From Epilinea sp044228875 (GTDB lineage Bacteria > Chloroflexota > Anaerolineae > Epilineales > Epilineaceae): DNA of 18,324 bases. The position numbers and the translations under genes are program-made. This document shows, one piece after another, positions 12,654-18,324 of this stretch. The notes beneath the pieces are model-generated. The model saw only the letters and a list, made by a program, of their open reading frames with translations. It was not told the origin of the DNA and ran no database searches. The stretch covers positions 1 to 18,324 of the forward strand of contig JBGAUA010000060.1 of NCBI GenBank assembly GCA_044228875.1. The letters run 5' to 3'. How positions within the stretch are numbered: position 1 is the stretch's first letter; the number at the start of each line of letters is the position of its first letter.

Positions 12654-15600
12654 GTGACCCACCGCCCATCCGCCAATCCAAGGCGCATCGCCGTGATCCT
12701 GCTGGCATCCGGCCTCTTGCTGACGGCCGCGGCGGCCTGCCAGCGCAAGGATGGCACGCCGTCACCGTTGGAGGAGGCCATGGACACCGTGAAGGAGAAC
12801 CTGGGCGGAGGCCAGTCCGCGGCTCCCGGTGGCGCCGGCGGCAAGCCGCTGGCCCAACCGGCCACGCCCGGCGTCTACTTCAGCCTGGCCGGCGCCGACG
12901 GCGCCCAGGCCACGGCCGAACCCGCGCAGTCGGTTGCCGGCGAGCCCTTGGAGCAGGCCGCGCTCCAGCGCCGTCTGGCCACCCTGCCGGACCTGGGCGC
13001 CGAGGGTCCGCTGCAGACCAGCTTCCGCTTCCGCGAAGGCCCCAAGCCGCCGCCCATCCCCGGCGACACGCGGACCCAGCCCTTCCCCGCACCGGCCGAC
13101 AGGGCCGGCCCGCCGCCCGAGGCCCTGCCGGGCGAGCTGACGGTGCTGCGCTACGGGCCGGAGGGCGAGCAGGAGAGCGTGCCGCGCCTCTCGGTGACCT
13201 TCAGCCGCCCGATGGTCCCCCTGACCTCCATCGCCCAACTGGCGGCCAAGGACCTGCCGGTGACCCTGGCGCCGCAGCCGGCCGGCCAGTGGCGCTGGCT
13301 GGGCACCCGCACCCTGGTCTTCGAGCCGGAGGGCGGGCGGCTGCCCAAGGCCACCCGTTATAAGGTCACCGTGCCGGCGGGCATCAAGGACGCCGCCGGC
13401 CAGGCCCTGGCCAAGGCGGTCAGCTGGGAGCTGGCGTTGCCGGCCCTGGCCATCGTGGATGCCTGGCCCTCGGTCGACGAAACGGCCGCCGATCTGGAGC
13501 CGCTCATCGTCGTGCGCTTCAACCAGCGGGTGAGCGCCGAGAGCCTGCTCGACGGCAAGCTGACCCTGGAGGCCGGTGGCAAGGCGGCTGCCCTGCGCGA
13601 GGCCACGGCGGAGGAGTTGGGGTCCGATCCGGGGCGCAAGGCCCTGGTGGACGGCGCGCCCGCCGGCAGCTGGCTGGCGCTGAAGCCGGCGCGGGCCCTG
13701 CCCAAGGACAGCGCGGTCAAGCTGCTGCTCGCGGCCGGCGCGCCGTCGGCGGAAGGGCCGCTCACGAGCGCGGATGACTACGAGCACGCCTTCCGCACCT
13801 ATGGCCCCTTGAAAGCCGTGACCATCTCCTGCCCCGGCGCCGACGACGACGTGGCCGTCGAGGGCGGCGACACGCTCATCGAGGGCTGCGATCCGATGAG
13901 CCAGGGCTTCTCCATCCAGTTCAACAACATCCTGGATCGCGCGTCCATCGGCGACGAGGATCTTGAGATCGATCCGCCGCTGACGGGGCAGGGCCTGTCG
14001 ATCTACGAGAACATGCTGCAGATCGAGGGCATGCCCTCCGGCCGGACGACCTACACGGTGCGGGTGCCGGCCGGTCTCACCGACCGCTTCGGGCAGCGCC
14101 TGGGTCAGGAGCTGACGGTTCGCTTCAAGACCGGCAGCATGCGCCCCGCCCTCCTGGTGCCGGGCGACCAGAACGTGGTGCTGGACCCGGCGGCCAAGGG
14201 CGTGATGGAGCTCTACACCGTCAACAACGCCAGGCTGCGCGTGGTGCTCAAGCGCGTGACGCCGGAGGACTGGCCGGCCTTCCAAAGCGCTCTGAACAGC
14301 CCGGGCCGCGACCCGGACCTCATCCGGGGAGGCACGGTGGTCTCCGACGAGGTCATCGAGACGAAGGCGCCGGAGGACACGATGACCCCCCTGCGCCTGG
14401 ATCTGAACAAGGCCCTGACCGGCGGCAAGGGCATGGTGGCGGTGGCCGTGCTGCCGCTGTCCCAGGACGAGGAAGACTGGCTCAACCGCCCGCAATGGCG
14501 CTGGGTGCAGGTGACGGACCTGGGCGTGGACGCTTCTCTGGAGGCCGGCAAGGCCCGCGTCTGGGTGACCGACCTGGCCGGCGGCGCGCCGGTAGCGGGC
14601 GCCGCGCTGCGCCTGGAGGGCGCCACGGCGACGACCGACGCCCAGGGCCTGGCCACCCTGGACCTGGCGGCGCGCGGCAAGGACCTCCCTGTGGTGGTCA
14701 CCAAGGACGGCGACACGGCCCTGCTCAACGTCTGGGCGCCGGAATGGGACAGCCAGGCCCAGGGCCTGTGGTTTGTCTTCGACGACCGGGGCATCTACCG
14801 GCCGGGTGAAGACGTGCATTTCAAGGGCTGGCTCAGGCAGCAGGGTGCCGGTTCGGAGGGCGACCTGGGCCGGGTGGACCCGTCGGTGAAGGAGCTGAGC
14901 TTCAAGCTGACCGATGCCGCCGGCAACACCATCGCCGAGGGGCGCTGGCCCCTGGGTCCGGCCGGCGGCTTCAGCGGCGTCATCCGCATCCCGGGCGATG
15001 TCGCGGTGGGCCCGGCCGGCCTGGAGCTGCGCGCTGTCGGCGAGGGCGCCAAGGGCCTGCGCGAGCATTACGGCACGGTGAACATCGCCGAGTTCCGCCG
15101 GCCGGAGTTCGAGGTGCAGGTGGCCGCGGAGAAGGCCGAATGGCTGCAGGGCCAGACGGCCACCGTGGAGGCGACGGCCGCGTACTACGGCGGTGGGCCT
15201 CTGGGCGGCGCAGCGGTGGACTGGTCGGTGAGCGGCTCCCCCAGCAGCTACAGCCCTCCCGGCCATGACGACTTCCAGTTCGGGCGCTGGACACCCTGGT
15301 GGATGGACGCACGCCCGGTCTTCGACGACTTCGGCCGCATGCGCTCCGGCTTCGGCGGCAATGTAGAGAACAAGACCCTCGCGGCGCGGACGGACGCCAC
15401 CGGCCGCCATCGCCTGGCCATCGCATTGGAGGGCGTGAGCCCCCTCTCGGCGGCCAGCTTCAGCGTCTCGGCCGGCGTGCAGGACATCAACCGCCAGAAC
15501 ATCAGCGGCTCCAGCAGCTTCCTGGTGCATCCGGCCGAGGTCTACGTGGGCCTGCGCGGCAGCGGCTGGTTCGTGAAGCCCGACGAGGCCTACACGGTGG

Positions 15601-18324
15601 ACGCCATCGTGGCGGCCATCGACGGCGAGCTTGCGGCCGACCGGCCCATCACCATCGTCGCCGAGCGGGTGGAGCGGGAATGGCTGCCCAACGGCGAGGT
15701 GGAGGAGAAGGTGGCGAAGGTCGGCGGCTGCGACCTGAAGAGCGGCGCCGAGCCCGTCACCTGCGAGCTCAGCTTCGACAAGGGCGGCGAGTACCGCATC
15801 ACCGCCGAGACCTCCGACGCGGCCGGCCGGCCCAACCAGAGCCAGATCCAGGTCTGGGTCTCCGGCGGCGGCTGGATGGGCGGCTACGACAGCGCCGACC
15901 GCCGGCTGCAGGCGGACACGGTGACCCTGGTGCCGGACAAGGACAGCTACCAGCCCGGCGACACGGCGCGCCTGCTCATCCAGTCGCCCTTCGCCCCGGC
16001 CGAAGCCCTGATCTCGGTGCGCCGCTCGGGGACGTTGAGCACCGAGCGCCGCAGCATCGACGCGAGCGGCAGCCTGACCTTCGAGCTGCCTATCACGGAG
16101 GGCTTCATGCCCAACGTCCACCTGCAGGTGGACATCGTGGGCGCCAAGGCGCGGGAGGATGACGACGGCAAGCCGTCGACCACCCTGCCCAAACAGCCGG
16201 CCCTGGCCACGGGCAGCATCCGCCTGCCCGTGCCCCCCAAGCGCCGCGAGCTGACGGTGACGGCGAAGCCGGCCGCCGCGCAGGTGGCCCCGGGTGCGGA
16301 CACCGAGGTGGCCCTCACGGTGCTGGACGCCAGCGGCAAGCCCGTGGCGGACGCCGAGCTGGCCCTGGTGGTGGTGGACGAGGCCGTCCTGGCCCTGACG
16401 CAGTACCAGATGGGCGATCCCCTGGCCGCCTTCTACCCCGACCGCGAGCCGGGCGTCACCGACAACCGCCTGCGCGAGCTGCTGCAGCTGGCCGACCCGC
16501 GGCTGGTGGCGGACATGGACCGGATGTCGGCGGCCAACCTGGAGGCTGCGCCCATGGCGATGGCCGACGGCGCCGTCGCCGAAGAAGGCATGGCCCTCAT
16601 GGCCAAGGCCATGACCGGCGGACGGGGCGGTGGTGGTGGCGGTGGCGATGCCTACGCAGTGGATGAACGGACCGACTTCAACCCCCTGGCCGCCTTCGTC
16701 CCCGACGCGCGCAGCGCAGCCGACGGGACGGTGACGGTCAAGGTCAAGCTGCCGGACAACGTCACCCGCTACCGGGTGATGGCCGTGGCCACGGACGGCG
16801 GCCAGCGCTTCGGCAAGGGCGAGGCGGGCCTGGTGGCCCAGCTGCCCCTCACCGTGCGGCCCTCGGCGCCGCGCTTCCTCAACTACGGCGACCGCTTCGA
16901 GCTGCCGGTGGTGGTCCAGAACCTGGGCAAGGCGCCGGTGGATGTGGATGTCGTGGTCCGGGCCGCCAACCTGGGCCTGGACGGCGGCTGGACGGACGAG
17001 GCCAAGGGCCTCGTGGGGGTCGGGCGGCGGGTGACCGTGCCGGCTGACGGCCGGGTGGAGGTCCGCTTCCCGGCCTCCGCCGAGCAGGCCGGCTCGGCCT
17101 TGTTCCAGGCGGCCGCCTTCGGACCCGATTCGGGCGACGCCGCACGCGTCAGCCTGCCGGTCTACACCCCGGTGACCACCGAGGCCTTCGCCACCTATGG
17201 CGAGATCGACGCGGGCGCGGTGCGCCAGCCGGTGGAGCGTCCCGCGGGGGTCATCCCCCAGTTCGGCGCCCTGCAGCTGACCACCAGCAGCACCGCCCTG
17301 GGCAACCTCACCGACGCCTTCCTCTACCTGCAGAGCTATCCCTTCGAATGCGCCGAGCAGGTGGCCAGCCGCCTGATGGCCACCGTGGCCCTCAAGGACG
17401 TGCTGCGGGCCTTCAACGCCCCCGGCCTGCCCGGCGAGGCGGAGGTGGACGCGGCCATCCGCGCCGACCTGGCGCGCCTGGCGGCCATGCAGAGCCAGCA
17501 GGACCGCGGCTGGGACTGGTGGACTTCCGGCCGCCCGGGCAATCCGCGGGTCACCCTGCATGTGGTTCACGCCCTGGCCCGCGCCCAGGCCAAGGGCTAC
17601 GACCCGGCGGCTTCCGGCGTGGACATGGGAGCGCTGGACGAATACCTGCTGCGGATCCGCGAAGTGGCCCGCCAGGCCGATCCCGACATCACCGAGGCCG
17701 ACATCGACCTGCTCCACGCCGAGGCCCTGTATGTCCGGCGCCTCAGGGGCAGCAGCGCCACGGCCCAGGTGCGGGAGCTGGCCGGGCGGCTGGACAAGCT
17801 GCCGCTGGATGCCAAGGCCTGGCTGCTTTCGGCCATGGCGGGGCTGGACCGTTTCGACGAGGCCCGCGCCGCCATCCGAGAGGCCATCGCCGAGGCGGCC
17901 ACCGAAGAGGCGGCCACCGCCCAGTTCAGCACCGAGATCTCCGAGACCGATCGTGGCGTCTTCCTGCGCAGTGAGCGGCGCACCGACGCCATCGTGCTGG
18001 ACGCCCTGCTGGGCGATCAGCCGGACAATGACCTGATCGTCAAGACCGTGCGTGGTCTCTTGGACCATCGCGTCCGGGGCCGCTGGGGTTCCACCCAGGA
18101 GAACGCCTGGGTGCTCATCGCCCTGGACCGCTACTTCCGCCAGGCCGAAGGCGTCACCCCGGACTTCGTGGCCCGCGCCTGGTTGGGCGACAAGCTGGCC
18201 GCCGAGACACCCTTTGTGGGCCGCTCGGCGGACCGCGGCCAGTCGGACATCCCCCTCAGCGAGCTGCCGGAGGGCAAGGCCATCGACCTGACCCTGGCCA
18301 AGGAGGGCGCCGGCCGCCTCTACT
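12654..18324 (+). CDS. bacterial alpha-2-macroglobulin family lipoprotein (partial, 3' end outside window)
   Basis: 1890 codons are present and the frame is still open at the right edge; E. coli YfhM has about 1650 residues, so this is a long form. The product is a protease trap: a target protease cuts the bait, the protein collapses, and the thioester crosslinks the target. The N-terminus is a lipoprotein signal (RRIAVILLASGLLLTAAAAC, lipid Cys C29). A low-complexity region is followed by SbsA/Ig-like and macroglobulin domains from about 160, the diagnostic LWFVFDDRGIYRPGEDVHFK (about 704-723), and a bait region (about 1288-1340) with a run of seven glycines. FNPLAAFVPDARSA and VKLPDNVTRYRVM follow, and the thioester CAEQ is at C1566-Q1569. 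Apart from C29 and C1566 the only cysteines I see are two close pairs (393/412 and 1026/1037), probable disulfides. A GTG start follows AAGGAGGAG. The partner gene pbpC, if present, should lie to the right. Confidence 0.96.
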   Translation, partial: MTHRPSANPRRIAVILLASGLLLTAAAACQRKDGTPSPLEEAMDTVKENLGGGQSAAPGGAGGKPLAQPATPGVYFSLAGADGAQATAEPAQSVAGEPLEQAALQRRLATLPDLGAEGPLQTSFRFREGPKPPPIPGDTRTQPFPAPADRAGPPPEALPGELTVLRYGPEGEQESVPRLSVTFSRPMVPLTSIAQLAAKDLPVTLAPQPAGQWRWLGTRTLVFEPEGGRLPKATRYKVTVPAGIKDAAGQALAKAVSWELALPALAIVDAWPSVDETAADLEPLIVVRFNQRVSAESLLDGKLTLEAGGKAAALREATAEELGSDPGRKALVDGAPAGSWLALKPARALPKDSAVKLLLAAGAPSAEGPLTSADDYEHAFRTYGPLKAVTISCPGADDDVAVEGGDTLIEGCDPMSQGFSIQFNNILDRASIGDEDLEIDPPLTGQGLSIYENMLQIEGMPSGRTTYTVRVPAGLTDRFGQRLGQELTVRFKTGSMRPALLVPGDQNVVLDPAAKGVMELYTVNNARLRVVLKRVTPEDWPAFQSALNSPGRDPDLIRGGTVVSDEVIETKAPEDTMTPLRLDLNKALTGGKGMVAVAVLPLSQDEEDWLNRPQWRWVQVTDLGVDASLEAGKARVWVTDLAGGAPVAGAALRLEGATATTDAQGLATLDLAARGKDLPVVVTKDGDTALLNVWAPEWDSQAQGLWFVFDDRGIYRPGEDVHFKGWLRQQGAGSEGDLGRVDPSVKELSFKLTDAAGNTIAEGRWPLGPAGGFSGVIRIPGDVAVGPAGLELRAVGEGAKGLREHYGTVNIAEFRRPEFEVQVAAEKAEWLQGQTATVEATAAYYGGGPLGGAAVDWSVSGSPSSYSPPGHDDFQFGRWTPWWMDARPVFDDFGRMRSGFGGNVENKTLAARTDATGRHRLAIALEGVSPLSAASFSVSAGVQDINRQNISGSSSFLVHPAEVYVGLRGSGWFVKPDEAYTVDAIVAAIDGELAADRPITIVAERVEREWLPNGEVEEKVAKVGGCDLKSGAEPVTCELSFDKGGEYRITAETSDAAGRPNQSQIQVWVSGGGWMGGYDSADRRLQADTVTLVPDKDSYQPGDTARLLIQSPFAPAEALISVRRSGTLSTERRSIDASGSLTFELPITEGFMPNVHLQVDIVGAKAREDDDGKPSTTLPKQPALATGSIRLPVPPKRRELTVTAKPAAAQVAPGADTEVALTVLDASGKPVADAELALVVVDEAVLALTQYQMGDPLAAFYPDREPGVTDNRLRELLQLADPRLVADMDRMSAANLEAAPMAMADGAVAEEGMALMAKAMTGGRGGGGGGGDAYAVDERTDFNPLAAFVPDARSAADGTVTVKVKLPDNVTRYRVMAVATDGGQRFGKGEAGLVAQLPLTVRPSAPRFLNYGDRFELPVVVQNLGKAPVDVDVVVRAANLGLDGGWTDEAKGLVGVGRRVTVPADGRVEVRFPASAEQAGSALFQAAAFGPDSGDAARVSLPVYTPVTTEAFATYGEIDAGAVRQPVERPAGVIPQFGALQLTTSSTALGNLTDAFLYLQSYPFECAEQVASRLMATVALKDVLRAFNAPGLPGEAEVDAAIRADLARLAAMQSQQDRGWDWWTSGRPGNPRVTLHVVHALARAQAKGYDPAASGVDMGALDEYLLRIREVARQADPDITEADIDLLHAEALYVRRLRGSSATAQVRELAGRLDKLPLDAKAWLLSAMAGLDRFDEARAAIREAIAEAATEEAATAQFSTEISETDRGVFLRSERRTDAIVLDALLGDQPDNDLIVKTVRGLLDHRVRGRWGSTQENAWVLIALDRYFRQAEGVTPDFVARAWLGDKLAAETPFVGRSADRGQSDIPLSELPEGKAIDLTLAKEGAGRLY

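Noticed and set aside
12140..12865. Possible small genes in the divergent intergenic region on either strand
   Set aside because: The open frames lack ribosome binding sites and family motifs and partly overlap the alpha-2-macroglobulin signal peptide region.
12762..18068. A 1768-codon open frame on the - strand, antisense to the alpha-2-macroglobulin gene
   Set aside because: It mirrors the GC-biased codon positions of the real gene, is extremely rich in Gly/Ala/Arg/His/Gln, and shows no family motif. The + strand frame has a signal peptide, the macroglobulin motifs and the thioester.

Overview
The window is about 18.3 kb of very GC-rich bacterial chromosome. No rRNA, tRNA, CRISPR array or intact insertion sequence was seen. 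The mix of genes fits a Chloroflexota (Anaerolineae-like) bacterium best: a Uma2 endonuclease, a CotH/lamin-tail secreted protein ending in a short LLLPWAMR-type tail, promoters that are little more than a TATAAT box, and possibly leaderless starts. This placement is an inference from gene content and style; a high-GC actinobacterium or myxobacterium cannot be excluded.

Left block, + strand (1-3257): a truncated ParB-like fragment whose stop codon lies inside the -10 box of the next gene, then a tight cluster of cysS (cysteinyl-tRNA synthetase), a Uma2-family nuclease and rlmB (SpoU-type rRNA 2'-O-methyltransferase). cysS and rlmB are neighbours in many bacteria; here the Uma2 gene sits between them with almost no spacing. 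The 3' end of rlmB carries a run of 15 G.

Next is a roughly 500-base gene-free stretch (3258-3753) with an orphan TATAAT box, a long two-part hairpin and a degenerate 22-bp periodic repeat. After it, on the - strand, is a two-gene unit: a 77-residue protein overlapping (ATGA) a nucleotidyltransferase of the AbiEii/MenT type. It resembles a toxin-antitoxin operon and is driven by a TATAAT box only 8 bases from the start codon. A strong hairpin terminator closes the gene to its right.

The right two thirds (4784-18324) is devoted to exported or membrane-anchored proteins. On the - strand, in transcription order, are an HtrA/DegP-like S1C protease with a PDZ domain, a CotH-family protein with a lamin-tail domain, a membrane-anchored serpin, and a DUF6777-type anchored protein with a VHL-beta-like C-terminus. 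Divergent from htrA, on the + strand, is a very large bacterial alpha-2-macroglobulin lipoprotein with a CAEQ thioester. It runs off the right edge at codon 1890.

The most striking theme is that two unrelated classes of broad protease inhibitor (a serpin and an alpha-2-macroglobulin) lie within 5 kb of each other around an envelope protease. This suggests an envelope protease-control or anti-protease island. The functional link is inferred from proximity and predicted location only.
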